The notes beneath the pieces are model-generated. The model ran no database searches. It was not told where the DNA came from and worked only from the letters and a program-made list of their open reading frames with translations. From the NCBI GenBank assembly GCA_014651175.1, contig BMWJ01000003.1, forward strand, positions 558,001-622,000: a stretch of DNA of 64,000 nucleotides. Reading direction: 5' to 3'. Shown in pieces: positions 44,101 through 53,032 of the stretch. The translations under genes and the position numbers were made by a program. The stretch comes from Streptomyces clavifer. Its GTDB lineage: Bacteria; Actinomycetota; Actinomycetes; Streptomycetales; Streptomycetaceae. Numbering within the stretch: the stretch's first letter is position 1; each line of letters opens with the position of its first letter.

Positions 44101-45986
44101 TCAAGATCGGGCGGGCTACGTCTCTGTCGGAGGAGTTCCCGACGGTCAAGGCACGTCTCGGTCAAGCCGCAGGCAGCCAGAAGATCCAGCGCTGCTCCGA
44201 GCTCAACGAGGTCATGCGCACTCCGATGGGGAGCAACCGTAAGCCGCTCCAGTTCGCGAAGAAGGGACAGACTCTCTACGTACTGGACTCTCTCGACCGG
44301 CAACAGGTGCTGGAGGCCGCGGACAAGGAGTTCAAGTGGGGCTGGGGCCCGGACGGCTGCCGCCAGGCTCTCGCTCTCCAGCACAAACAGGAACACGACC
44401 AGACCCTCCTGAAGCGTCTGCGGGAGGTACGAGAAGCCGAAAGCATCATCGACAAGATCGATCTGCTGATCGGTGAGACAGCTCTGCGTGGCCAGCTTCC
44501 GCCCGGGCTCATGGAGAGCGAGATCCAGGAGCACGGCGCCGAGCCGAGTTCACGGCGTATCGCGGAGATGGCCTTCAACGCCCACGGTGAGGCGATCCTG
44601 CGCATCCACTCCCGCGACCTCGCGCTTGACTTCCCCACGCGCGCGCCCAGCTCCTTCACCGGTAGCTCGAAGGCCCTGCTCTTCGTCACCGACCTCGGGT
44701 TCCCTGACTCCTTCGCCGGTGCCCAGGTGCCCTCGCTGGAGCCCCGCCTGGAAATCGACGGTCCCTCTGAATTTCCGGCCCTGCACCCGTATCAGGAAGA
44801 GCTCGCGCAAGCGCTGCTCGGCCTGTTGAAGAACCCGATGCCGCAGCGCGGCATGCTCAGTCTGCCGACCGGAGCGGGGAAGACTCGTGTCACGGCAGAG
44901 GGTGTGATCCGCTGGATCCGCGACCGGACGAATCTGCCCGGCCCGATCCTGTGGATCGCGCAGACCGAAGAACTGTGTGAGCAGGCCGTACAGAGTTGGA
45001 AGTTCGTCTGGTCGAAGGTCGGCCCCGAACAACCGCTGGTCATCAGCCGGCTCTGGTCGTCGAACGAGGCCACTCCGGTCGCCGGGCGCCCGCACCTGGT
45101 CGTCGCCACCGACGCAAAACTGGCCATCTGCATGGAGACTGAGAACTACACCTGGCTGAGGGAAACCGCCTCGCTCGTCATCATCGACGAAGCACACACC
45201 GCGATGTCCAAGCGCTACACGGGCCTGCTGGACCAGCTCGGTCTCACGCACCACCGGACCAGTCGCCACCTGGTCGGTCTCACCGCGACCCCCTACAAGA
45301 ACAACGCGGAGCTGACCCGCCTCCTGGTGCAGCGGTTCGGTAGCCGCCTCGACACGGGGGTCTTCGACGGCGATCTCTCCGTCGCGATCAAGGGTTTGCA
45401 ACGCATTGGTGTCCTGGCCCAGGTGAAGCACAGGGAGTTGGCGGGTGCCGCCATCGCACTCACTGCCGACGAGCGGGCCCAGTCCGAGAAGTTCGCCACG
45501 CTACCGAAGGGTGCCGAGCAGCGGCTGGCCGAAGACCACGGACGTAACCAGCGCATCGTCGACGAGATCGCCGCCATGCCCTCCGACTGGCCGGTGCTGG
45601 TGTTCGCCACCTCCGTCGCCCACGCAAAGCTGCTCGCAGCCAAGCTGGGTGACAGGGACATCAAGGCCGCGGCCATCGACTCGAGCACGCCCACGAACGA
45701 ACGCCGTAAGCAGATCGCCGACTTCCGCCGGCGCAAGATCCAGGTCCTGACGAACTACGGCGTGCTCACCCAAGGCTTCGACGCACCGGCCACCCGTGCC
45801 GTGGTCGTAGCCCGCCCGACGTACAGCCCGAACATCTACCAGCAGATGATCGGACGAGGTCTGCGTGGGCCGAAGAACGGTGGCAAGGAAAGCTGCCTGA
45901 TCCTGAACGTGCGAGACAACATCACCAACTACGGTGAGGCGCTCGCCTTCACCGAGTTCGAGTACCTGTGGGACGGGAACCAGTGA
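41187..45986 (+). CDS. Sacsin-type GHKL ATPase domain fused to an SF2 DEAH helicase
   Basis: A 1599-aa protein. The N-terminus has a sacsin-like GHKL ATPase: ERQLYELVQNAADE (about 52-65) and GRFGVGVKSVLSVSD (about 115-130). The middle 800 residues are unrecognised. The C-terminal 400 residues are an SF2 helicase/translocase: Walker A LPTGAGKTR (about 1226), IIDEAHT (about 1333), LTATP (about 1365), and motif VI QMIGRGLRG (about 1553). It heads a four-gene operon; its stop overlaps the next start (GTGA). Two separate ATPase folds in one chain suggest a sensor coupled to a DNA motor. Confidence 0.8.
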   Translation: MTDRQFADSSLPPVIETVIRQSATVLKTYQVDPGLIQEHANGERRITQGGYGERQLYELVQNAADEIAAAPGGKLHVVLTDMHLYCANVGSPVTPEGAETILRMGVSRKRGGQIGRFGVGVKSVLSVSDSPQFFSGSGAFGFGFDKEWSAAEIAQALGQQGYFDMDTPVLRMARPLDVEQERADDDTLDKLLRWATTVVRLPLMAGAAERLARDIVGHRGRNGRETDAFPAHFQLFSPHVGELFLHDRRSMPPVRREISIDHKDNYRTLKEVASGAKQTTEQWKVFSASYSPTGEAEESAGELHGRPVLEVSWAMPEYTVRNGLYTVPVGKGSFWAFFPTKYDVSLTGILNAPWKTNEDRQHLLDGSPFNRELLEVAARLVVDTLPALVPAEDPAAYLPLLPGRVKEKLNWADEHFLRRVWEYAAESPSLPDQNGVLQRPRELFITPPGLDKEWVQIWAEYSGRPAGWLHPSVDASDTTVRRGKMNHILDQAGKTPESVKDWLEALVADGSAEASTHAIEILSLMVLKDQAGRQRGDSEITAAARRAKIVLTEVHGMVAPVAGEIFHRTSSDTLRDDMVYVHPSISERPEMSRHLHNIGIRVADAQGRFEGVLDQGFDNYDDHAWANFWVLLRSAGGSLQIDRLRTKVPKPLETLRVRALDGRYRPMRDCLLPGPVVPADGSRDSAVTVDMTFHDSDKPVFRDLGLLDRPAGGYRPHDEPWFQDYKQVIHDAHLRDLPSTAPRPSITRLAVEGAPTLGPLHLLPVLSEEGRAAFVSAMPASGISQHWQMQYGSTAGTRKAVISPLLWMIRKHGLVRTSMGLTRVPEAVGPQLKSFRAVLPVAEISEEAAQRLKMPTSADEVPLRRWSKLLDLLLASDDDAFIGRAYALLHRVGFEFPEDLLTRCRVGSSWEGRPDSEIAVATNAVEFQELVRERLPALLVTDKADIATAREMIEDWGMLKVSDVISREIEPVKIGRATSLSEEFPTVKARLGQAAGSQKIQRCSELNEVMRTPMGSNRKPLQFAKKGQTLYVLDSLDRQQVLEAADKEFKWGWGPDGCRQALALQHKQEHDQTLLKRLREVREAESIIDKIDLLIGETALRGQLPPGLMESEIQEHGAEPSSRRIAEMAFNAHGEAILRIHSRDLALDFPTRAPSSFTGSSKALLFVTDLGFPDSFAGAQVPSLEPRLEIDGPSEFPALHPYQEELAQALLGLLKNPMPQRGMLSLPTGAGKTRVTAEGVIRWIRDRTNLPGPILWIAQTEELCEQAVQSWKFVWSKVGPEQPLVISRLWSSNEATPVAGRPHLVVATDAKLAICMETENYTWLRETASLVIIDEAHTAMSKRYTGLLDQLGLTHHRTSRHLVGLTATPYKNNAELTRLLVQRFGSRLDTGVFDGDLSVAIKGLQRIGVLAQVKHRELAGAAIALTADERAQSEKFATLPKGAEQRLAEDHGRNQRIVDEIAAMPSDWPVLVFATSVAHAKLLAAKLGDRDIKAAAIDSSTPTNERRKQIADFRRRKIQVLTNYGVLTQGFDAPATRAVVVARPTYSPNIYQQMIGRGLRGPKNGGKESCLILNVRDNITNYGEALAFTEFEYLWDGNQ

Positions 45987-47896
45987 CCGTCGCCTCTCTC
46001 ATCGAACATCGGCTCACCCCCGCGCAGCAAGCCGTGGTGGACCAGCCCTGGGACGCCCGGGTCCTGGTCACGGCGGGAGCGGGTGCCGGCAAGACGCACA
46101 CCCTCGTGCGGCGGCTCGACGTGTTGGTGGAGCGCGAGGAGCTGGAGGCCGGGGAGATTCTGGTGCTCAGCTTCTCCCGCGCCGCCGTGCGCGAGCTCAC
46201 CGAGCGGATCGAGCGGCATGCCGCCGCCGCCCAGCGGATTCGTGTCCAGACCTTCGACGGCTGGGCGGCAGCCCTGCTCAACCGCGCGTACCCGGACGTG
46301 GACTGGGGGACGTACACGTACGACGGCCGCATCGAGGCCGCCACCGAGGCGATCGACAAGGGAGCGATCGAAGGTGGTGACTACACGCCGGCCCATGTCG
46401 TGATCGATGAGGTCCAGGACCTCGTCGGTGTCCGACGGGAGATGGTCGAGGCGCTGCTCGATCGTTTCCAGGAGAACAGCGGGTTCACCGTGGTGGGTGA
46501 TTCGGCCCAGGCTGTGTACGGGTTCCAGGTGTCCGATCCGGATCAGCGGGCCGAAGAGACGGACCGTTTCCTGGAGTGGGTGCGTGCCACGTTCGGTGAG
46601 GACCTGGTGGAGCTCCACCTGGGCGACAACTTCCGGGCCCGTAGCGAGACGGCGCGGATGGCCCTGCCCTACGGCCCTCAGTTGCAGGGGCTGCCCCGCG
46701 ATCGGGCCGCTGCCGCCGGCGAGGCGGAGCGCATCCACGGCGACCTACGTACGTTGCTCCTGTCGACGCCGAATTTCGGAAGCCTGGACAACGAGTTCGT
46801 GCTTGCGGCACTGCGCGACTACCCCGACACCACCGCGATCCTGTGTCGTGACAACGGTCAGGCGCTGGCCCTGTCCGGCACCCTGTCCACCGCTGGTGTC
46901 CGACACACGCTGCAGCGTTCGGCTCGCGAGCGCTCCGCCCCTGTCTGGATCGCGGAATTGCTCGCCTCGACCGGAACGACCGCTCTGACTCGCGAACGCT
47001 TCGAGGAACAATTGGTCGATCTGCGTATCCCGGTCGGCGCCGTGCCCGAAGCCCTGTGGCGGTCGGTGCGGAAAGTGGCGCGGGGTCGTGGTCGCGGAAC
47101 CCTCGATGTCGTCGCCCTGCACCGCGCGCTCGCCGAGGGCAGGTTGCCCGACGAGCTCACGGCGGCACAGCCGTCCTCGCTCGTGATCTCGACCGTGCAT
47201 CGTGCCAAGGGTCTGGAGTTCGACCGGGTCCTGGTCGTCGAACCACGTGTTCTGAAGGAGCCCGTCCCGGTCAAGAAGAAGAAGTTCGACTACGACCCTG
47301 CTGCGGAGGCCCGACTGCTGTACGTGGCCATGACACGAGCCCGGGACGATCTCTACGTCCTGGATGCCCCCAACTCATGGATGCTCCGGAAGGACAAGCG
47401 CATCGACCGCTGGTACCTGGGCGGTCGCAGCGCCTGGGCCCGTAACGGCATCGAGCTGGCCGGTTCGGACGTGTCCCACGAGCAACCTCCGGGCACGGAG
47501 GAATTCCGAGGGGACGCCGAGGAGCTCATGCGTCACCTCATGACCGATGTCGTCGCAGGTGCCGAAGCGGAGCTCGTCCTGCTGCACGGCATCCCGGTCG
47601 CCTCGGACCAGTCGCCCCCGTACGCGGTAGTGGTGGGTGGACGACAGGTCGCGGTGGTTTCCGAGCGCTTCCGGACGGATCTGCACCGAATGCTGCGCCG
47701 CACCTCACACTCAGAGATCGATCGCTGGCCACCTCTGATCACCGGTCTCAGGGTCGACTGCGTGGAGAGCGTGGCGGGCAGCCCTGCCGCCACCGAAGCC
47801 GCAGGGCTGGGGACACACGGCGTGTGGGTCGCGCCCCGGCTGTGCGGTCTGGGGCGCTTTCACTGGTACGCGAACGAATCCGAGGGGGACGCATGA
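45983..47896 (+). CDS. UvrD/Rep-like SF1 helicase
   Basis: A 637-aa superfamily 1 helicase. Motif I is TAGAGAGKTHT (about 29-39), motif II VIDEVQD (about 139), motif III GDSAQAVYGF (about 172), motif V VHRAKGLEFD (about 404) and motif VI LLYVAMTRARDDLYV (about 445). The last 150 residues are an unrecognised domain. The GTG start overlaps the upstream stop, and its stop overlaps the next start (ATGA). UvrD-like enzymes unwind or translocate on single-stranded DNA. It is an unusual companion for DrmA/DrmB-like genes. Confidence 0.82.
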   Translation: MTVASLIEHRLTPAQQAVVDQPWDARVLVTAGAGAGKTHTLVRRLDVLVEREELEAGEILVLSFSRAAVRELTERIERHAAAAQRIRVQTFDGWAAALLNRAYPDVDWGTYTYDGRIEAATEAIDKGAIEGGDYTPAHVVIDEVQDLVGVRREMVEALLDRFQENSGFTVVGDSAQAVYGFQVSDPDQRAEETDRFLEWVRATFGEDLVELHLGDNFRARSETARMALPYGPQLQGLPRDRAAAAGEAERIHGDLRTLLLSTPNFGSLDNEFVLAALRDYPDTTAILCRDNGQALALSGTLSTAGVRHTLQRSARERSAPVWIAELLASTGTTALTRERFEEQLVDLRIPVGAVPEALWRSVRKVARGRGRGTLDVVALHRALAEGRLPDELTAAQPSSLVISTVHRAKGLEFDRVLVVEPRVLKEPVPVKKKKFDYDPAAEARLLYVAMTRARDDLYVLDAPNSWMLRKDKRIDRWYLGGRSAWARNGIELAGSDVSHEQPPGTEEFRGDAEELMRHLMTDVVAGAEAELVLLHGIPVASDQSPPYAVVVGGRQVAVVSERFRTDLHRMLRRTSHSEIDRWPPLITGLRVDCVESVAGSPAATEAAGLGTHGVWVAPRLCGLGRFHWYANESEGDA

Positions 47897-50800
47897 GTGA
47901 ATCGGCTCACCAGGCGCATTACGAGGTGCGCGATTCGCTCCTCGCTGCGTTGCGGGAGGACCTACTGGGTCCTGTGGGTGGTGTGGACGAGGTGCTCAAG
48001 GATGACGCGCCGATCACCATGTACCCGGTGGGTGTGCTCTTCCCACGCTCACGGGCAGGTCGCTCCGACAATGCGTCCGGGACCGTCCCTACCGAACCGG
48101 GCGAGCTGGAGTCCGAGCGGGACGGCCTCGACGCGGTACCGCTCGGCGTTCGGCGGGACATCGAGGAAGGCCCCGGTGACCTGGGAGTCTCGCTGGCGAA
48201 CGTCAGGATGCCCTCATCCATCGGCCTGACATTCGCCGTGGACCCGACCGTGTCCGCCTGGATTCGGTTGACCGTACGCACTGCCGTCTATCTCCCCGAA
48301 GACGCCGAAGGAAAGCCGGTGGCCGCGAAGCGGACCGAAGCACGGAGCACGAAGGGCCAACGGGAACATTGGCGACGCTCCACCCTGCGGATCGAACCGG
48401 TCAATGTGGACGTCACGCAGCCCGGCCTGCTTGCGCCCTTCGCGCTTCACCCTGGGCTGGAACTACGCGTGCTGGTCCGCCCCCGGTCCTCGTCGAACGG
48501 GACGGTGACCGTGACGGCCACTGTCGTCAACAGCCTTGAGGTCGGCCAGTACGACCTTCGCGACGCGCACTGCTTCTACCAGCCGGAACTGACTGTCACG
48601 GCGAAGGACGGCAGCAGCCCCGTGTTCGTGGTGCGGCCGGCAACCCTGGGCGCGGTCGACTCGGAACAGGCGCTGAGCCGGCTCCTGCACCGCCATGCGC
48701 CGAGTTTCGCCACCGGGCACGGCTGCGCGGCGCATTGGGATTGGAAGCCATCCCCGGTGGGATCCGTATCGACCAAGCGTCCGTCGGTCACCGCCATACG
48801 GACCGAGTTCGTCCCCTCCCATGAAGTGTTGCTGACCGATTCCAATCCCGGGATCGATGACGGACCACTGTCCATGTACCGGCTGGGGACCGACCCGTCC
48901 CATGCGGTCGTGGCTGCTCTTCGCACCCTGCTTGCAGGATACGAACAGTGGATAGAGACCCAGGAGCACCAGGCTCGTCTGCTGCGTGACACGGAAGACG
49001 GCCAGACGGCGGCCGACCAGGTGCTGCTCTGCAGGCACGCACTGCGCCGGATGCGCGAGGGCGTGGATCTGTTGGCGGACACCAAGCGGCCCGACATTCT
49101 GCGGGCGTTCCAGCTGGCGAACCTCGCGATGGCCGACCAGCGGGCACGCACCGTGTGGATCAAGGGCGGCAAGTCAGGCCGACCGGACGAGCAGGCCGGA
49201 CGGTGGCGCCCCTTCCAGATCTCCTTCGTGCTTCTTTGCCTGGCCGGAATCGTCGATCCGGCCCACGACGACCGAAAAGTCTCCGACTTGCTGTGGTTCC
49301 CCACCGGCGGCGGCAAGACCGAGGCATATCTCGGCCTGATCGCCTTCACCACCTTCCTGCGACGGTTGCGGGACGGGGAGGCCGGGGCAGGCGTCACCGT
49401 GCTCATGCGATACACGCTCCGCCTTCTCACTCTCCAGCAGTTCGAGCGCGCCGCAGCGCTGATCTGCGCCATGGACCGGCTGAGGGCAGCCGACCCTGCG
49501 ACGCTCGGGCACGAGGAGATCTCCATCGGCATGTGGGTGGGCCGTTCCGCGACCCCCAACACACTGGCGGCCGCCGAGGGGAAACTGGCCGACCTCATGC
49601 GTAATGAGAACCTCCAGTTGCAGACCGAGAACCCGGTTCAGCTACGCAACTGCCCTTGGTGCGGCGAACCGTTGCGCCCCCGGGACTACGCGGTCGACAC
49701 AGCCGCCGAACGCATGACGGTCACATGTCCGTCCAACACGTGCGACTTCCACCGCGGACTCCCCGTGCACCTCGTCGACGAGGCCGTCTACGCCCATCGT
49801 CCGACCCTGGTCATCGCCACTGTCGACAAATTCGCCTCCATGCCTTGGCGGCCCGCATCGGCAGCTCTGTTCAACCGGGATGTGGACGGGGTGCGGCCGC
49901 CCGAACTCATCGTCCAGGACGAACTCCATCTCATCTCGGGCCCGCTCGGCACCCTCACCGGCCTGTACGAGACAGCCGTGGATGCCCTGGCGGAACGCCC
50001 CAAGGTCATCGCCTCGACCGCGACGATCCGTCGCGCCGATGAGCAGGGCACCCGGCTGTTCGACCGTTCAGTTGAGCAGTTCCCTCCCGGCGGCCTCGAT
50101 GCACGGGACTCCTGGTTCGCCGTTGAGACACCACGCGAGCGCAAGGCTGCCCGCTGCTACGTCGGCCTGCTGACCTCGAGTACCAGTCAGGCCACCTTGC
50201 TGATCCGGGTCTACGCGGCACTGCTCCATAGAGCGCACACCCACGACGCCCCTCCTGAGGTGAAAGACGCCTACTGGACCCTGGTCGGCTACTTCAACAG
50301 CTTGCGACTGCTTTCGGCGGCGGAGCTCCAGGTCCTCGACGACGTCCAGGACCGACTGGGCCACCTCGCAGTGCGAGACGGGCTCAAAGCCCGCCGCGCA
50401 GAGGCTCTTACGGAACTGAGCAGCCGGGCCAACGCCAGTGACATCTCCAGGCGACTCAAGGATGTGGAGCGCCGGCACCCGAGTCCGGATGCGCTGGACG
50501 TACTGCTCGCCACCAACATGATCTCTGTGGGTGTCGACGTCGACCGGCTCGGGCTGATGGCCGTAATGGGGCAACCACAGACCACTGCCGAGTACATCCA
50601 GGCGACGAGCCGTGTCGGCCGACAACATCCCGGTCTTGTCGCTGTCATGCTCAACTCCACGCGTTCGCGTGACCGTTCGCACTACGAGGACTTCCAGAGC
50701 TTCCACTCGGCCTTGTACCGCGAGGTGGAGTCCACGAGTGTCACCCCGTTCTCTGCACGGGCCCGTGACCGAGGACTGCACTCCGTGGTGGTGGCTCTGG

Positions 50801-51144
50801 CCCGGTTGATGCTGCCTGCCGCACGGGCGAACGAAGCGGCAGCACGCGTCGAGGACTTCCATACCGATCTCCGCGAGCAGGTCGACAAAGCCTTGCTCGA
50901 CCGGGTCTCAGCGGTGGAGCCGGACGAGTACGAAGCCACTACGGCAGCGTTCGAAGAGTTCATCAAGTGGTGGCGGGACGAGGCGCTGGCCAGCCCGAAC
51001 CTCGTGTACGAGGCTCCACGCGGCTCCCGTGCGCCCGCCCTGCTCGCCAACTACGACGACGAGTCGGCAGACGTGTCGCCGTGGAAGACATTGTGGAGTC
51101 TGCGCGACGTAGACGCCTCGTCCACCTTCTTCGAGGAGCGCTGA
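47893..51144 (+). CDS. DrmA-like SF2 helicase
   Basis: A 1083-aa protein. The N-terminal 460 residues are unrecognised. The helicase core has Walker A WFPTGGGKTEAYLGL (about 468-482), DELH (about 675), a SAT-like ASTATI, and motif VI with QATSRVGR (about 902). A four-Cys insert (CPWCGEP and CPSNTC, about 586-620) may bind zinc. The layout and the GGGKTEAYLGL motif match DISARM DrmA. The ATG overlaps the UvrD-like stop. Confidence 0.8.
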   Translation: MSESAHQAHYEVRDSLLAALREDLLGPVGGVDEVLKDDAPITMYPVGVLFPRSRAGRSDNASGTVPTEPGELESERDGLDAVPLGVRRDIEEGPGDLGVSLANVRMPSSIGLTFAVDPTVSAWIRLTVRTAVYLPEDAEGKPVAAKRTEARSTKGQREHWRRSTLRIEPVNVDVTQPGLLAPFALHPGLELRVLVRPRSSSNGTVTVTATVVNSLEVGQYDLRDAHCFYQPELTVTAKDGSSPVFVVRPATLGAVDSEQALSRLLHRHAPSFATGHGCAAHWDWKPSPVGSVSTKRPSVTAIRTEFVPSHEVLLTDSNPGIDDGPLSMYRLGTDPSHAVVAALRTLLAGYEQWIETQEHQARLLRDTEDGQTAADQVLLCRHALRRMREGVDLLADTKRPDILRAFQLANLAMADQRARTVWIKGGKSGRPDEQAGRWRPFQISFVLLCLAGIVDPAHDDRKVSDLLWFPTGGGKTEAYLGLIAFTTFLRRLRDGEAGAGVTVLMRYTLRLLTLQQFERAAALICAMDRLRAADPATLGHEEISIGMWVGRSATPNTLAAAEGKLADLMRNENLQLQTENPVQLRNCPWCGEPLRPRDYAVDTAAERMTVTCPSNTCDFHRGLPVHLVDEAVYAHRPTLVIATVDKFASMPWRPASAALFNRDVDGVRPPELIVQDELHLISGPLGTLTGLYETAVDALAERPKVIASTATIRRADEQGTRLFDRSVEQFPPGGLDARDSWFAVETPRERKAARCYVGLLTSSTSQATLLIRVYAALLHRAHTHDAPPEVKDAYWTLVGYFNSLRLLSAAELQVLDDVQDRLGHLAVRDGLKARRAEALTELSSRANASDISRRLKDVERRHPSPDALDVLLATNMISVGVDVDRLGLMAVMGQPQTTAEYIQATSRVGRQHPGLVAVMLNSTRSRDRSHYEDFQSFHSALYREVESTSVTPFSARARDRGLHSVVVALARLMLPAARANEAAARVEDFHTDLREQVDKALLDRVSAVEPDEYEATTAAFEEFIKWWRDEALASPNLVYEAPRGSRAPALLANYDDESADVSPWKTLWSLRDVDASSTFFEER

Positions 51145-51147
51145 TCC

Positions 51148-53016
51148 ATGGGTCCCGTCCCGCCCCGCACACGTCGCCGCGGCCTCCCGTCCGCTCCGGC
51201 GCGTACCGCCCGCAAGCTCGGTGAGATACGGCGCGCCCAGCTCATCACGACGTACGGCGTCGGAGCCATGATCGCGGTGGAGAACGAGTCCTTCCTCATC
51301 CGTGGCATCGAATCATGGGACATCTCCGAGGCGCCCTTCATCTCTGAGCCCCGGTTGGCCCGACAACTGGGTGTCTCCGGGTTCCGGATGCCGCCGGCAC
51401 CCGACCCCGACTCGGCACGGGACGGCGTACGAGCGGTGCGCTTCCCTGAGATGTACTCATGCCCTCATTGCCACCAGTTGCAGCCTTTCCGCAAGTTCAA
51501 CTCGCGTGCCGGGCGCGCCGAATGCTCGACCTGCCAGGAGAGTCTGGTCCCGTCCCGCTTCGTGATCGCTTGCACGCACGGACACCTGGAGGACTTCCCG
51601 TACTGGAAATGGGTCCACCGGGGTAACCGTACGGGTTCCGGGGCCTGCGGGGGCCAACTGACGTTCCAGTCCGACGGCTCGACCGCCTCTCTCCGTGCTG
51701 TGCTGATCGGCTGCAGTTGCGGGGTGGAGAGGGTGTCCATGGAGGGGTCATTCCGCCGCCAGGCCCTCCGGGACCTCGGCATCCGGTGCGGTGGTCGTCG
51801 TCCTTGGCTCAAGGACGCTCCGGCGGAGACCTGCCAGGAACCGCCACGCACACTCCAGCGAGGTTCTTCCTCGGTCTGGTTCCCGGTCATGCACTCCGCG
51901 CTGTCCATCCCGCCGTGGAGTCAGGGCGTCGCCAAACTCGTCGCGCCCTTCTACGACGCGCTCAAGGACGAGGACCCCGCCTCCATCAAGTCCTATGTGC
52001 GCATCGTGAAGCTGCTGCGTCACCACCCGCACTACACCGAGGACGATGTGGTCGCCGAGGTCGCACGGAGGCGTGCGGCGGATACCGCCGCTACGGAGCC
52101 GGTCGATGACACGGAGGCCGCGAAGCGGGCTGTCGACTACCGGCGGGAACTCTACGAGGGTGAGTACCGAAGCCTGCGCAAACCGCACCCTGAGATCGCC
52201 GCGGAGGAACAGGAGTTCGTCTGCGAACCCCCGAGCAGCTCGATCGACACCCTGCGCTCGTCCCATGGGCTGGCCCAGGTGATGTTGGTCAAGCGGCTGC
52301 GTGAGGTCCGGGCACTGCAGTCGTTCCGGCGCGTGGAGGAGCCGAGCCCGGCGGACTCACCCATGCGCGAGGCCGCCATCTCGTCGGAGAAGCCACGTTG
52401 GCTTCCTGCCTTCGAAGTGAGCGGCGAGGGGGTGTTCGTGCGTCTTGACCAGGATCGGCTTCGGGTTTGGGAGGAGCAACCGGCGCAGGTCCACCGAGCC
52501 GCTCGGATACGCCAGAATCACGAGAAGCTGTTGTCAGCGCGTGCGGGCGACTCGGAAAGGCCCGTTCCCCCCTCGCCCGCCACCCCCCGCTTCCTCCTTC
52601 TGCACGCCCTGGCCCACGTACTGATCAACGAGTGGAGCCTGGACGGGGGCTACCCGGCAGCCTCCCTGCGCGAGCGGCTCTACAGCGACGAAGACATGGC
52701 GGGAGTGCTGATCTACACAGCCACCAGCGACTCTGCGGGGAGTCTCGGCGGCGTCGTCGCGCAGGGTGAGCCGGACCGCCTCGCAACCTCCCTCCGAACT
52801 GCCCTGCTCAGAGCGAGCTGGTGCTCGAACGACCCTCTGTGCATGGAGTCCGAGGCGAGCGGTGCGGACAGCCTGAATATGGCCGCCTGCCACGCCTGCC
52901 TTCTTCTCCCCGAAACCAGCTGCGAGAACAACAACATCCTGCTCGATCGGGCAGCACTGGTCGGGACTCCGGAGGACCCCTCCATGGGGTTCTTCAGCAA
53001 GGCGTTGCGGACCTGA
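51148..53016 (+). CDS. DrmB-like DUF1998 protein
   Basis: A 622-aa protein starting three bases after the DrmA-like stop. It opens with a basic tail and LGEIRRAQLITTYGVGAMI, typical of DrmB. A first Cys cluster (SCPHCHQL and CSTCQES, about 105-130) and a C-terminal DUF1998 segment with CHACLLLPETSCENNN (about 582-597) suggest zinc binding. In DISARM, DrmA and DrmB form a DNA-binding helicase complex that recognises free 5' overhangs; the same pairing is expected here. A hairpin (53015-53032) overlaps its stop. Confidence 0.8.
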   Translation: MGPVPPRTRRRGLPSAPARTARKLGEIRRAQLITTYGVGAMIAVENESFLIRGIESWDISEAPFISEPRLARQLGVSGFRMPPAPDPDSARDGVRAVRFPEMYSCPHCHQLQPFRKFNSRAGRAECSTCQESLVPSRFVIACTHGHLEDFPYWKWVHRGNRTGSGACGGQLTFQSDGSTASLRAVLIGCSCGVERVSMEGSFRRQALRDLGIRCGGRRPWLKDAPAETCQEPPRTLQRGSSSVWFPVMHSALSIPPWSQGVAKLVAPFYDALKDEDPASIKSYVRIVKLLRHHPHYTEDDVVAEVARRRAADTAATEPVDDTEAAKRAVDYRRELYEGEYRSLRKPHPEIAAEEQEFVCEPPSSSIDTLRSSHGLAQVMLVKRLREVRALQSFRRVEEPSPADSPMREAAISSEKPRWLPAFEVSGEGVFVRLDQDRLRVWEEQPAQVHRAARIRQNHEKLLSARAGDSERPVPPSPATPRFLLLHALAHVLINEWSLDGGYPAASLRERLYSDEDMAGVLIYTATSDSAGSLGGVVAQGEPDRLATSLRTALLRASWCSNDPLCMESEASGADSLNMAACHACLLLPETSCENNNILLDRAALVGTPEDPSMGFFSKALRT

Positions 53017-53032
53017 CCGCACAGCTGCGGTC
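53015..53032 (+). terminator. Hairpin at the end of the helicase operon
   Basis: GACCGCA, loop CAGC, TGCGGTC: seven perfect pairs beginning within the DrmB-like stop codon. Confidence 0.6.
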
